From NCBI RefSeq assembly GCF_947495205.1, contig NZ_CANLXV010000001.1, forward strand, positions 186,001 to 250,000: 64,000 nucleotides of DNA, given 5' to 3'. How positions within the stretch are numbered: the first letter of the stretch is position 1; the number at the start of each line of letters is the position of its first letter. The DNA comes from an uncultured Polaribacter sp. GTDB lineage: Bacteria; Bacteroidota; Bacteroidia; Flavobacteriales; Flavobacteriaceae. Position numbers and translations under genes: made by a program. Shown here piece by piece: positions 1 through 8,431 of this stretch. Below the pieces are notes generated by a model. That model was given only the letters and a program-made list of their open reading frames with translations, did no database searches and was not told the DNA's origin.

Positions 1-73
1 AACTTTCTAAACTATTGAATAATTTCAAGTTTTTTCATTTACATGATTCAACAATTCAACAATTACACATTAA
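1..73. other. Intergenic end of window, no gene seen
   Basis: AT-rich spacer downstream of the BatA gene. It carries short direct repeats of the type 'attcaacaatt', a low-complexity pattern that resembles other intra-operon spacers in this window. No hairpin with a T-run is seen, so the operon may continue past the left edge (a BatB-type gene would be expected; inference). Confidence 0.4.
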
Positions 74-1078
74 TTATATAAAAGATTTAAAAATTGTATT
101 TCTAAGGATAAATTCAATCAACAAGAAACCTAATCCTAGTAACACAAAAATTCTAAATTTTTCTTGATAATTGTAATATTTAAACTCTTCTATTTTTGTT
201 TTTTCAAGCTTATCAATTTCATCATAAATCTCTTGTAAAGATTCGTTGTCTGTAGCTCTAAAATATTGTCCCTCTGTTTCAGATGCTATTTCTTGTAATA
301 ACTTTTCGTCTATTTCTACTTGTTGTCTTCTAAAATTTAATTTTCCTGTTCTTGGATCTCTACTCCAAGGAAAATCTGCCATTCCATTGGTTCCAATTCC
401 AATAGTATATACTTTAATTGCTAACTCTTTAGCTAATTCTGTTGCCGTTCTTGGATCTATATTTCCTGAATTGTTTACACCATCTGTTAGTAAAATAATT
501 ACCTTACTTTTTGCTTTACTTTCTTTTAATCTATTTACTCCAGAACCTAAGCCCATTCCAATTGCTGTACCGCCTTCTAATTGGCCCCATTTTAACTCAG
601 AAATGGTACGTTTTACAATTCCTTTGTCACTTGTAATTGGGGTTTGCGTAAAGCTTTCTCCTGCATAAACTACAATACCAATTCTATCATTTGGCCTTCT
701 ATCTACAAAGTTTACTGCAACTTTTTTAAGTGCCTCTAAACGGTTTGGTTTTAAATCTCTTGCCAACATACTTGCAGAAACATCTATTGCCATAACAATA
801 TCTATACCTCTGTTTGATTTTGTTTTTTTACTTACAGATACGTTTCTTGGTCTTGCCAAGGCAATAATAATTGCTACAAAAGCCAACATTCTTAACACAT
901 ATACAATTGGTTTTAATTTGACTACAAAAGATGTTGTTTTAAAACCTTTTACACTTGGCATGGTTAGTACAGCACTGTCTTTTTTACGCATAAAAAAGTG
1001 CCAAATTGCTAATAAAGGAATCAAAATTAGCAACCACAGAAACTCAGGACTATAAAATTCGAAATTATTCCAGTTCAT
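74..1078 (-). CDS. batA: BatA-like von Willebrand factor A membrane protein
   Basis: Inner-membrane protein of 334 aa with two N-terminal membrane segments (about residues 13-30 and 57-76), a vWA domain from about residue 91 to 290 and a C-terminal membrane segment. The metal-ion (MIDAS) motif DVSAS is visible at residues 99-103, followed by the TDG motif further on. Length and topology match the BatA/aerotolerance family of Bacteroidota. It is last in view of a minus-strand operon MoxR, DUF58, BatD-like, BatA, overlapping the preceding gene by 14 bp, which suggests coupled translation. The family is thought to act with MoxR AAA+ chaperones in envelope stress or oxygen tolerance; the exact role is not known. 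Confidence 0.9.
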   Translation of the reverse strand: MNWNNFEFYSPEFLWLLILIPLLAIWHFFMRKKDSAVLTMPSVKGFKTTSFVVKLKPIVYVLRMLAFVAIIIALARPRNVSVSKKTKSNRGIDIVMAIDVSASMLARDLKPNRLEALKKVAVNFVDRRPNDRIGIVVYAGESFTQTPITSDKGIVKRTISELKWGQLEGGTAIGMGLGSGVNRLKESKAKSKVIILLTDGVNNSGNIDPRTATELAKELAIKVYTIGIGTNGMADFPWSRDPRTGKLNFRRQQVEIDEKLLQEIASETEGQYFRATDNESLQEIYDEIDKLEKTKIEEFKYYNYQEKFRIFVLLGLGFLLIEFILRNTIFKSFI

Positions 1079-2075
1079 CCTCTTCTTTTTCTTCTTGTAT
1101 TGGTTTTGGCTTTAAATTGCCAATAATATGTTCTGCATCTTTTCTATCATCTTCAATTTCTATTGCCATTGGTTTTGATTTTGCAAATTTTACCAAATCT
1201 GCTTCTCTTAATAAACTTTTTAATTTATCTAATGTTTCTTGAGAAGTAGAAATGGTTTCTGCTTGTTTAAAATCGCGTAGCATTTCTAAAATATTATCTG
1301 TAGTGTTTTCTAAAGCAGGCACATTTAATTCTCTTTCTATGTAACCGCGTACAATTTCTGTAAGTTCAGAGTAATATTCTTTAACTTTATTATTTTGCCA
1401 CAATAGTTTTTCATCCAACTCATTTAAGCGAATTATAGCTTCTTCATAAGGTGGCAAAGTTCTGTAAGTTGGCGCCTCAACTTCTTCCTTTCTTTTTCTA
1501 ATTACAAACCAATAAATCCAAAAGGCAATAATGGCTAAAATTGCTAAAGCTATATAAATGTATATTTTAAAATCGTCAAAAGTATACGGTTCACTTTTAA
1601 TAGTTTTTATAGGAAATTTTTTAACTTTTGTAGTATCTACAGCTACTGTAGCAACATTTACTAAAAGCGAGTCTGTTAAATACGCCTGGTTTTTTACAAA
1701 TATTTGTTGTTGTGGAATGTAAAATGCTCCACTATCAAAACCTGTTAATACATATTTTTTAATTAGTTTATTTTTAAGCGTATCTGTTTTTGTAGAATCT
1801 ACAATTTCTAAACCTTTTAAAATTAATTTTGGAATAATTACATTCTTGGTTTCGTCTACAGAAATCTTTAAATTAAATTGTTCTCCAATTCTAATGTTGG
1901 TGGTATCAATTTTTGCTTCAACCATTGGTTGTTGGGCAAAGGCAGTAAAGCTGAAAAAAGAAAAAAGGAAAAAGAATCCTATCTCTTTAACTCTCTTTCC
2001 AAAGGAAAGAAAGCATTTAGGCTGTGATTTTTTATCAATTTTTTGAAAAATGATATTTCTATTAATTTTTTTCAA
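1065..2075 (-). CDS. BatD-like membrane protein of the Bat operon
   Basis: About 336 aa: hydrophobic secretion signal near residues 31-48 ending at AFAQQ, an extracytoplasmic beta-type region, one membrane segment at about 171-192 followed by basic RKRK, and a cytoplasmic helical tail. This is the layout of the short BatD-like protein that Bacteroidota keep between DUF58 and BatA. The assigned start is a TTG (2073-2075) and would give an unusually long 30-residue basic region before the signal; no in-frame ATG lies upstream of the signal, so the true start is uncertain. Its 3' end overlaps batA by 14 bp. Partner of the MoxR/Bat complex by context; biochemical function unknown. Confidence 0.75.
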   Translation of the reverse strand: MKKINRNIIFQKIDKKSQPKCFLSFGKRVKEIGFFFLFSFFSFTAFAQQPMVEAKIDTTNIRIGEQFNLKISVDETKNVIIPKLILKGLEIVDSTKTDTLKNKLIKKYVLTGFDSGAFYIPQQQIFVKNQAYLTDSLLVNVATVAVDTTKVKKFPIKTIKSEPYTFDDFKIYIYIALAILAIIAFWIYWFVIRKRKEEVEAPTYRTLPPYEEAIIRLNELDEKLLWQNNKVKEYYSELTEIVRGYIERELNVPALENTTDNILEMLRDFKQAETISTSQETLDKLKSLLREADLVKFAKSKPMAIEIEDDRKDAEHIIGNLKPKPIQEEKEEDELE

Positions 2076-2163
2076 CTTTAGTATTATCTTTTTTATTTAA
2101 ATAATTTTTAGTTTGATTTTAAATCTGAGTTTTTCTTCTATTTAAGAAGATTAAAACGGGCTT

Positions 2164-3033
2164 TTACCTTCCTTTATGCTTAAAATAACCTAATAATTTT
2201 TTTACATAATTTTCATCTACTCTTGTATTAACACTTCCTGCACCGCTTCTTTTAAACATATCTACATAATAATTATTTAAACGAAGTGCATTGGTTTTGT
2301 AACTTTTTCTTACCAATTTAGAGCTTGTATTTACTAAATTAATAGCACCAGATTCAGCATCTAACATGGGTACTACACCTAAATTAGGAATTTCTTGATC
2401 GTGTTTATCGTAAATTCTAATACCTGTTAAATCGTGTTTTTTGGCAGCTATTTTTAATGTTTTCTCATAATCATCATCCATAAAATCAGACAACATAAAA
2501 ACAATGGCTCTTTTTTTTAGTACACTAGATAAAAACTTTAATGCTTCAGAAATATTTGTTTTTTTACTTTTTGGTTTAAATTCTATTAATTCTCTAATAA
2601 TGCGTAATACATGGCTTTTCCCTTTTTTTGGTGGGATAAAAAGCTCAATATCATCAGAAAAGAGAATTAACCCAACTTTATCGTTATTTTGAGTTGCAGA
2701 AAAAGCTAATGTTGCCGCAATTTCTGTAACCGTATCTTTTTTAAATTGATTGCTTGTACCAAATAATTCAGAACCAGAAACGTCTACCAAAAGCATCATG
2801 GTTAATTCGCGTTCTTCTTCAAAAACTTTTATATAAGGCTCATTATAACGCGCAGTAACATTCCAATCTATGGCTCTAACATCGTCTCCAAATTGGTATT
2901 GGCGTACTTCAGAAAAAGTCATACCACGTCCTTTAAATGACGAGTGATATTCGCCACCAAAAATATGATCAGACAAACGGCGTGTCTTAATCTCTATTTT
3001 TCGAACTTTTTTTAGTATTTCTTTTGTATCCAT
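2164..3033 (-). CDS. DUF58 domain protein (MoxR partner)
   Basis: Soluble 289-aa protein of the DUF58 family. The signature region RAIDWNVTAR is at about residues 53-62, and a degenerate vWA fold follows with a DVSGS metal-binding motif at 84-88. These proteins are almost always encoded next to a MoxR ATPase and vWA membrane proteins, as here (MoxR upstream, BatD-like and BatA downstream). Probably a cytoplasmic adaptor that links the ATPase to the Bat membrane proteins (inference from family context). The start ATG is at 3031-3033. Confidence 0.9.
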   Translation of the reverse strand: MDTKEILKKVRKIEIKTRRLSDHIFGGEYHSSFKGRGMTFSEVRQYQFGDDVRAIDWNVTARYNEPYIKVFEEERELTMMLLVDVSGSELFGTSNQFKKDTVTEIAATLAFSATQNNDKVGLILFSDDIELFIPPKKGKSHVLRIIRELIEFKPKSKKTNISEALKFLSSVLKKRAIVFMLSDFMDDDYEKTLKIAAKKHDLTGIRIYDKHDQEIPNLGVVPMLDAESGAINLVNTSSKLVRKSYKTNALRLNNYYVDMFKRSGAGSVNTRVDENYVKKLLGYFKHKGR

Positions 3034-3148
3034 TTTGTAAGTATGCAGTCTCCAATTTGCAGTATTCAGTCAGTATTTTGTAACTAAGGTATTCAGTAAA
3101 TCAGATTCGAGTAAGCAACTGAGAACTGATTTTACTACCAACTCTTTT
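3034..3148. repeat. CAGT-type short repeats between MoxR and DUF58 genes
   Basis: This 115-bp spacer contains repeated 'attcagt' and 'gcagt' words (for example cagtattcagt near 3060-3075 and ggtattcagt near 3090) and an 'aactgagaactgatt' stretch. It is made of the same kind of words as the inverted repeat at 55222-55290. It lies inside an otherwise tight operon. No promoter or terminator is evident. Confidence 0.45.
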
Positions 3149-4138
3149 CTAAGGCACTTCTACTTCATTAATAATAGCGTTTATAATATCTACAGAGGTT
3201 ACGTTTTCTGCTTCAGCTTCATAAGTAATACCAATTCTATGACGTAAAACATCTGTTACAACTGCTCTTACATCTTCTGGAATTACATAACCTCTTCTTT
3301 TAATAAAGGCGTAACATTTTGCTGCTTTTGCTAAATTGATACTACCACGAGGAGAGGCTCCAAAACTAATTAAATCTTTAAGCTTTGCTAGGTTGTATTT
3401 TTCTGGATAACGCGTTGCAAAAATAATATCTAAAATGTATTTTTCTATTTTTTCATCCATATACACCTCACTAGCAACTTGCCTTGCTTTTATAATTTGG
3501 TCTACAGAAATAACTGGATTTACAGTTGCAAAACCACCGGTTAAATTCTGACGCATAATTACTTGTTCATCTTGTAAACGTGGGTAATCTATAACTACTT
3601 TTAGCATAAAACGGTCTACTTGCGCCTCTGGTAAAGGATAAGTACCTTCTTGTTCTACAGGGTTTTGTGTTGCCATTACTAAAAAAGGTTCGTCTAATTT
3701 AAAGGTTTCATCTCCAATAGTAATTTGGCGTTCTTGCATGGCTTCTAACAATGCAGATTGTACTTTTGCAGGTGCTCTGTTAATCTCATCTGCTAATACA
3801 AAATTTGCAAAAATAGGTCCTTTTTTAATCTCGAAGTTGTTTTGTTTCATGTTATAAATCATGGTACCAACAACATCTGCAGGTAATAAATCTGGCGTAA
3901 ATTGTACTCTACTAAAACTAGCTTGTACTGCTTTAGACAAAGTGTTAATAGCTAATGTTTTTGCTAAACCAGGTACACCTTCTAATAAAATATGTCCGTT
4001 TCCTAACAAACCAATTAACAGACTTTCTATCATTTGCTTTTGCCCAACAATAACCTTATTCATTTCTAAGGTTAAAATATCTATAAACGCGCTTTCTCTC
4101 TCGATTTTTTCGTTTATTGCTCTTACATCTACATCCAT
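3149..4138 (-). CDS. MoxR family AAA+ ATPase
   Basis: 329-aa AAA+ ATPase. Walker A GVPGLAKT is at residues 54-61 and Walker B LADEINRAP at about 114-122, with the family sequence VQFTPDLLPADVVG between them, sensor and lid regions following. It is the first gene of the MoxR-DUF58-BatD-like-BatA operon, the standard order in flavobacteria. MoxR proteins act as chaperones that help mature or insert vWA and metal-containing complexes; the client here is not known. Start ATG at 4136-4138. Confidence 0.95.
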   Translation of the reverse strand: MDVDVRAINEKIERESAFIDILTLEMNKVIVGQKQMIESLLIGLLGNGHILLEGVPGLAKTLAINTLSKAVQASFSRVQFTPDLLPADVVGTMIYNMKQNNFEIKKGPIFANFVLADEINRAPAKVQSALLEAMQERQITIGDETFKLDEPFLVMATQNPVEQEGTYPLPEAQVDRFMLKVVIDYPRLQDEQVIMRQNLTGGFATVNPVISVDQIIKARQVASEVYMDEKIEKYILDIIFATRYPEKYNLAKLKDLISFGASPRGSINLAKAAKCYAFIKRRGYVIPEDVRAVVTDVLRHRIGITYEAEAENVTSVDIINAIINEVEVP

Positions 4139-4242
4139 TATATATTGTATTAGATTTATTTTCGATTGGAAACAAATCTACAATTTTAACATACTGCAGT
4201 TTGTTAAAAGTTGGTTAAAGATTTTGTAAGTTTTTATTGATT

Positions 4243-5019
4243 TTAAAGGGAATTCTTATCGAATTTTAACAAATTGATACCATTATTGTTAAACTCTAAA
4301 TAAGTAAAATAAGTAATCCAATCGCCTAGGTTTATATAGGTAGCATTTTCTTGTAATTTTATTTCTAAAGGCAAGTGTCTGTGACCAAAAACAAAATAAT
4401 CTGAGTGATTTTGAGTGAGTTTCATTTTACAATACTGTACCAACCATTCGTTTTCTTCGCCTAAAAATTTTGCATCTTCATCTCCAGAAATAAGTTTATT
4501 TTTTACAGACATGTACTGCCCCAATTTTACGCCTAAATCTGGGTGAAACCAGCGAAACATCCACTTGAAAAGTGGAAATGTAAACACTTTTTTCATGCGT
4601 TTGTAGCCTTTGTCTCCAGGACCTAAACCATCTCCATGACCAATAAAAAACTTTTTATTGTTGATTAGAAATTGTTGTGGTTTATGATAAACAGGAATGT
4701 TGAGTTCTTTTTCGAAATAATCAGTCATCCATAAATCATGATTTCCTACAAAAAAATAAATAGGAATTCCGCTATCTTTTATTTCTGCTAATTTTCCTAA
4801 AACCCTTACAAAACCTTTTGGAACAACGGTTTTATACTCAAACCAAAAATCGAATAAATCTCCTAACAAAAAAATAGCTTCTGCGTCTTTTTTGATTTTA
4901 TTTAACCATGCAACAAATTTTTGTTCTCTAGGAAAACTAGTTTCTGGTGTAGGCGCACCTAAATGTTGGTCTGATGCAAAGTAGACTTTTTTATTTTGTG
5001 AGGTAGTGATTGTAATCAA
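4243..5019 (-). CDS. lpxH: UDP-2,3-diacylglucosamine diphosphatase
   Basis: 258-aa calcineurin-like metallophosphoesterase of lipid A synthesis; LpxH cleaves UDP-2,3-diacylglucosamine to lipid X and UMP at the inner membrane. Metal ligands are visible in order: SDQHLG (D17, H19), GDLFDFW (D54), GNHD (92-95), GHGDG and GHRHLP. Length is normal for the flavobacterial enzyme. The start is a TTG (5017-5019) placed two bases after the stop of the ParE-type toxin gene; no ATG lies before the first metal motif. Its translation therefore probably depends on the upstream toxin-antitoxin transcript or on a promoter inside it. Confidence 0.9.
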   Translation of the reverse strand: MITITTSQNKKVYFASDQHLGAPTPETSFPREQKFVAWLNKIKKDAEAIFLLGDLFDFWFEYKTVVPKGFVRVLGKLAEIKDSGIPIYFFVGNHDLWMTDYFEKELNIPVYHKPQQFLINNKKFFIGHGDGLGPGDKGYKRMKKVFTFPLFKWMFRWFHPDLGVKLGQYMSVKNKLISGDEDAKFLGEENEWLVQYCKMKLTQNHSDYFVFGHRHLPLEIKLQENATYINLGDWITYFTYLEFNNNGINLLKFDKNSL

Positions 5020-5021
5020 AG

Positions 5022-5318
5022 TTAAGAAATATTTTCTGGATTTTTCTGTGTAGGATACACTCTGGTAATGATAATATTTTTATCTATTATTTTATATAAA
5101 ACTCTAAACTTCTTATTAATAATCATTCTTCGAGAAGAGGAATCAAATTCATCAATTTGCCATTGTTCAGAAAAAATGGTTTCTTCAACTTTTAAAATAA
5201 TATCAATAATTTTTTGAGTAGATTTTTCTGGTGATACGCTAGTATAATATTCTTCAATATCATCTAAATCATTTTCTGAATCTGAAGACCAAATAATAGT
5301 ATCGAAATTTTTATTCAT
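5022..5318 (-). CDS. ParE/RelE-type toxin
   Basis: 98-aa basic protein with the RelE/ParE pattern: an N-terminal helix pair (DTIIWSSDSENDLDDIEEYY) followed by beta strands RRMIINKKFRVLYKI and IIITRVYPTQKNP. ParE toxins poison gyrase and RelE toxins cut mRNA on ribosomes; the sequence alone does not decide between them. It lies 6 bp downstream of a 104-aa antitoxin candidate and 2 bp before lpxH. A complete type II module in an envelope-biosynthesis operon suggests acquisition by transfer. Confidence 0.8.
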   Translation of the reverse strand: MNKNFDTIIWSSDSENDLDDIEEYYTSVSPEKSTQKIIDIILKVEETIFSEQWQIDEFDSSSRRMIINKKFRVLYKIIDKNIIITRVYPTQKNPENIS

Positions 5319-5324
5319 ACTAAA

Positions 5325-5639
5325 TTAAGCTTTCTTTTGGTATTTTTCTAAAATTTGTTTTTGAGTTTTAAAATTTCCATTTCTAAAAGATTCTATAGCT
5401 TGTTCGTTATTTTTTATATACGTTTCTCTAGAAATTGGTGTACCTTTTATTGAATACGCAACAATATCTTTTTCAGATAAAGAATTAGATTTCTTTTTAT
5501 TGTAATATATTAATTGTTCTTCGGAAACATTGTTTTCTTTTACTTTTTCTAGGTAAGAAAGAACCTTTTTTAAGATTGAAGCATCTTGAATAGTATTAAT
5601 TTCTTCTACTATTTTGTTTTTTATATTTAAAATGCTCAT
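5325..5639 (-). CDS. Antitoxin partner of ParE-type toxin
   Basis: 104 aa, placed directly upstream of the toxin gene as in type II modules. The N-terminal half is helical (leucine/isoleucine heptad-like spacing over residues 5-35). The C-terminal half is polar, with the sequence TPISRETYIKNNEQAIESF, as in several flavobacterial toxin-neutralising proteins. No clear ribbon-helix-helix or HTH is visible, so the DNA-binding role is unproven. Assignment rests on position and on size. Confidence 0.65.
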   Translation of the reverse strand: MSILNIKNKIVEEINTIQDASILKKVLSYLEKVKENNVSEEQLIYYNKKKSNSLSEKDIVAYSIKGTPISRETYIKNNEQAIESFRNGNFKTQKQILEKYQKKA

Positions 5640-5676
5640 GGTTTTCTAATTTGTTACTAAGATACAATTTTATAAG

Positions 5677-7248
5677 CTATTCTTTCTTAGTTTCCAACTC
5701 CAAGACTTTCTGCAACATTTTATCTTCTTGATGCATAATTCTATAAAAACCAACATCGCCAAAAAGGGTATTTGCAATAGAAGCTTTTAGATAACGTTGT
5801 ATACTTTTTTTAATTTTAAAAGAAGGTTTAACTCTATCTTTTATACTTGATAAATAGCTGTCGAATATTTTTTCATCAGCATCAAAATCATCAACAAAAC
5901 TAGCAACAGACCATTTTTCTAAAGCTGCACGATTGTTGTCTACATAATCAAACGCAAAATCATTAATGGTATTAAAGTAGAAGTTTGGCATGTAAGCAGT
6001 AGTATCTATTGCCACAAAAACATCTGGCACAATACCACCACCACCATAAACAATTTTACCTTTTGGTGTTTTAAATTGAAGAGAATCTACTACTTTAATA
6101 CTGTCTTTACTTAACAACTCGCCACTATTTACACGTTGTTGATAGTCTTTATAATAATTTTTATTACCATTACCAGCGTATGGTTTTTGTATAGATCTAC
6201 CAGTTGGTGTGTAATATCTTGCTGTGGTTAAACGCACTGCAGAACCATCTCCCAAAGGCATTTCTATTTGCACTAAACCTTTACCAAAAGAGCGCCTACC
6301 AATAATTGTACCTTTGTCATTATCTTGTAAAGCACCTGCTAAAATTTCTGAGGCTGAGGCAGAATTTTCATCAATTAAAATATACAAACCTCCTTTTTCA
6401 AAATCTCCTTTTTGTGTGGCAAAAGATTCGTTTATTTCGCCTTTGTTATTTTTAGTAAATACAATTAATTTATCGTCTTCTAAAAACTCATCAATAATAC
6501 TATTGGCTATATCTATAAAACCACCGCCATTTCCACGAAGGTCTAAAACCAAATCTGTTAGACCATTATCTATTAAATTATTTAATGAAGATTTAAATTC
6601 GGTATACGTATTTCTGGCAAAACGATCTAATTTTATATAGCCTACAGAATCGTTGATCATATATGCTAAATCTACACTTTTTATGTTTACATTTCCTCTG
6701 GTTACGTTTACATTGAAAAGCGAATCGTTACTTTTTCTATAAATTTGTAGGTTTACAGCTGTATTTGGTTTTCCTTTTAAATATTTGGGCACATTACTGG
6801 TAAACATTTTTTTACCAAAAAGAGTGTCTTTATCTGCCATTAAAATGCGGTCTCCAGCTTTTATTCCTGCTTTTATACTTGGGCCGCCTTTTATAGGTTG
6901 AATTACGGTTACAGAATCTAAAATCATACGAAATTGTACACCAATACCCACAAATTTACCTTGCATACTTTCTTGCACTGCTTGTAAGTTTTCTTTTGGT
7001 ATGTATACAGAATGTGGATCTAAATCTCCTAACATTTTTGTAATGGCACCGTCTAAAAGCGAGTCTGTAGAAACCTGGTCTACATAATCTCTTTCTATAA
7101 AATTAATAAGTTTTCTAATTTTTTTTTCTTGCACAGAACCTCCAGAAAAAGACAACATGTTATTAGAGCTTCTGCCAAAAGACATACCAATTAAAATACC
7201 AAATACAACGGCTATAGAAAGATAAAATGGTAGGTTTTTCTTATTCAT
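5677..7248 (-). CDS. ctpA: S41 family C-terminal processing protease
   Basis: 523-aa periplasmic protease with an N-terminal membrane anchor (residues 8-25), a PDZ domain (about 90-180) and a peptidase S41 domain. The DLRGNGGG motif is at 236-243, the catalytic serine lies in ENSASASE (294-301) and the catalytic lysine in RRSFGKGLVQ (K323). A C-terminal extension of about 150 residues is typical of Bacteroidota tail-specific proteases. It cleaves proteins near their C-termini in the periplasm. It overlaps the dCMP deaminase gene by 8 bp, so the two are co-transcribed. Confidence 0.93.
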   Translation of the reverse strand: MNKKNLPFYLSIAVVFGILIGMSFGRSSNNMLSFSGGSVQEKKIRKLINFIERDYVDQVSTDSLLDGAITKMLGDLDPHSVYIPKENLQAVQESMQGKFVGIGVQFRMILDSVTVIQPIKGGPSIKAGIKAGDRILMADKDTLFGKKMFTSNVPKYLKGKPNTAVNLQIYRKSNDSLFNVNVTRGNVNIKSVDLAYMINDSVGYIKLDRFARNTYTEFKSSLNNLIDNGLTDLVLDLRGNGGGFIDIANSIIDEFLEDDKLIVFTKNNKGEINESFATQKGDFEKGGLYILIDENSASASEILAGALQDNDKGTIIGRRSFGKGLVQIEMPLGDGSAVRLTTARYYTPTGRSIQKPYAGNGNKNYYKDYQQRVNSGELLSKDSIKVVDSLQFKTPKGKIVYGGGGIVPDVFVAIDTTAYMPNFYFNTINDFAFDYVDNNRAALEKWSVASFVDDFDADEKIFDSYLSSIKDRVKPSFKIKKSIQRYLKASIANTLFGDVGFYRIMHQEDKMLQKVLELETKKE

Positions 7249-7666
7249 AAGGTAAATGTGTAACTGCTACGTTTGCTTTTTTTAAAAAATCTATTCCAGA
7301 AAGGTCTTTGTAGGCGTTTGCGTACACTACTCTTTTTATACCTGCTTGGTGTATTAATTTACTGCATTGTGTGCAAGGAGAAAGTGTAATGTATAAAGTT
7401 GCATTTTTAGCAGATTGTGTAGAGCTTGCTACTTTTAAAATTGCGTTGGCCTCTGCATGTAAAACTTCCCATTTTGTAACTCCTTCTTTATCTTCACAAC
7501 AATTATCAAAACCTGTTGGTGTGCCATTAAAACCATCAGAAATAATCATTCTATCTTTTACAATTAAAGCACCTACTTGCTTGCGTTTGCAATGGGATAA
7601 TTTACCCCATTCTAACGCCATTCTTAAATAGGCTTTATCATATTTTAACTGCTTCTTTTCCGTCAT
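7241..7666 (-). CDS. dCMP deaminase family protein
   Basis: 141-aa zinc-dependent cytidine/deoxycytidylate deaminase. The zinc-site motifs HAEANAI and SPCTQCSKLI are both present; the glutamate after the histidine is the proton shuttle. ComEB-like enzymes convert dCMP to dUMP for dTMP synthesis. Length is normal. The gene overlaps the downstream S41 protease gene by 8 bp and seems to start this small operon. Confidence 0.92.
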   Translation of the reverse strand: MTEKKQLKYDKAYLRMALEWGKLSHCKRKQVGALIVKDRMIISDGFNGTPTGFDNCCEDKEGVTKWEVLHAEANAILKVASSTQSAKNATLYITLSPCTQCSKLIHQAGIKRVVYANAYKDLSGIDFLKKANVAVTHLPYE

Positions 7667-7761
7667 AAAAACAAAATTAACAAGATTACTAAAATTGTAA
7701 CGTTAATAAATAGACAAAATTCTTATTTAGAAATTGTCTTAATTTAGGCAAAGCATATGGT

Positions 7762-8343
7762 TTACCAAAAAACTCTGTCTAACATCATTTGTATGGCAAA
7801 ACCAATAACTATAGCTGATGTTACCAAAACCCAATCTCTACGGGTAACTCTAAAAAAGTTTTGCAAAAGTGTACCTATGATAAGAATTCCTAATACAATT
7901 ATTATTTGTGCAGCTTCTATACCTAAAGCAAATTCTAATAAAGGTACTAGTTTATCATCTTCCTTACCAATCATCATTTTAAAATAATTAGAAAAACCTA
8001 AACCGTGTATCAATCCAAAAAATAATGCAAAAACTAAGTTTGTATTTTCTTTACCTGTTGCTGATTTTTTAGCTGTAAAAACATTTATTATTCCCGTAAC
8101 AAATATGGTTACTGGTATTAAAAATTCAATTAAATTCATTTTAATATTTACAATACCATAGGCAGCTAAAGCTAAGGTTATAGAATGCCCAATTGTAAAT
8201 AAAGTAACCAACCAAAATACTTTTTTAAATTGATTGAAACTAAAAACAACTGCTAAAACTATTAAGAACAAAATGTGGTCGTATGCAGAAAAATCTAACA
8301 CATGATTTAAACCCATTTTAAAATATAAAATAAAATCTTCCAT
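7762..8343 (-). CDS. HupE/UreJ family membrane protein
   Basis: 193 aa with about six membrane segments. The N-terminal GLNHVLDFSAYDHILFLI and the TIGHSITLALA motif are hallmarks of the HupE/UreJ_2 family, and a later FGLIHGLGFSN motif carries another conserved histidine. Members are thought to be metal (nickel or cobalt) permeases or accessory proteins for hydrogenase/urease, but flavobacterial homologues usually stand alone, as here, so the substrate is unknown. Confidence 0.85.
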   Translation of the reverse strand: MEDFILYFKMGLNHVLDFSAYDHILFLIVLAVVFSFNQFKKVFWLVTLFTIGHSITLALAAYGIVNIKMNLIEFLIPVTIFVTGIINVFTAKKSATGKENTNLVFALFFGLIHGLGFSNYFKMMIGKEDDKLVPLLEFALGIEAAQIIIVLGILIIGTLLQNFFRVTRRDWVLVTSAIVIGFAIQMMLDRVFW

Positions 8344-8431
8344 TTTTTATTTTGATTTAGAGGAAAACCAAAGATATTAAAAACTTAAAAAATAGAATTA
8401 TTTTTACAGAGAGATATTTAGGTTGTAAAGT

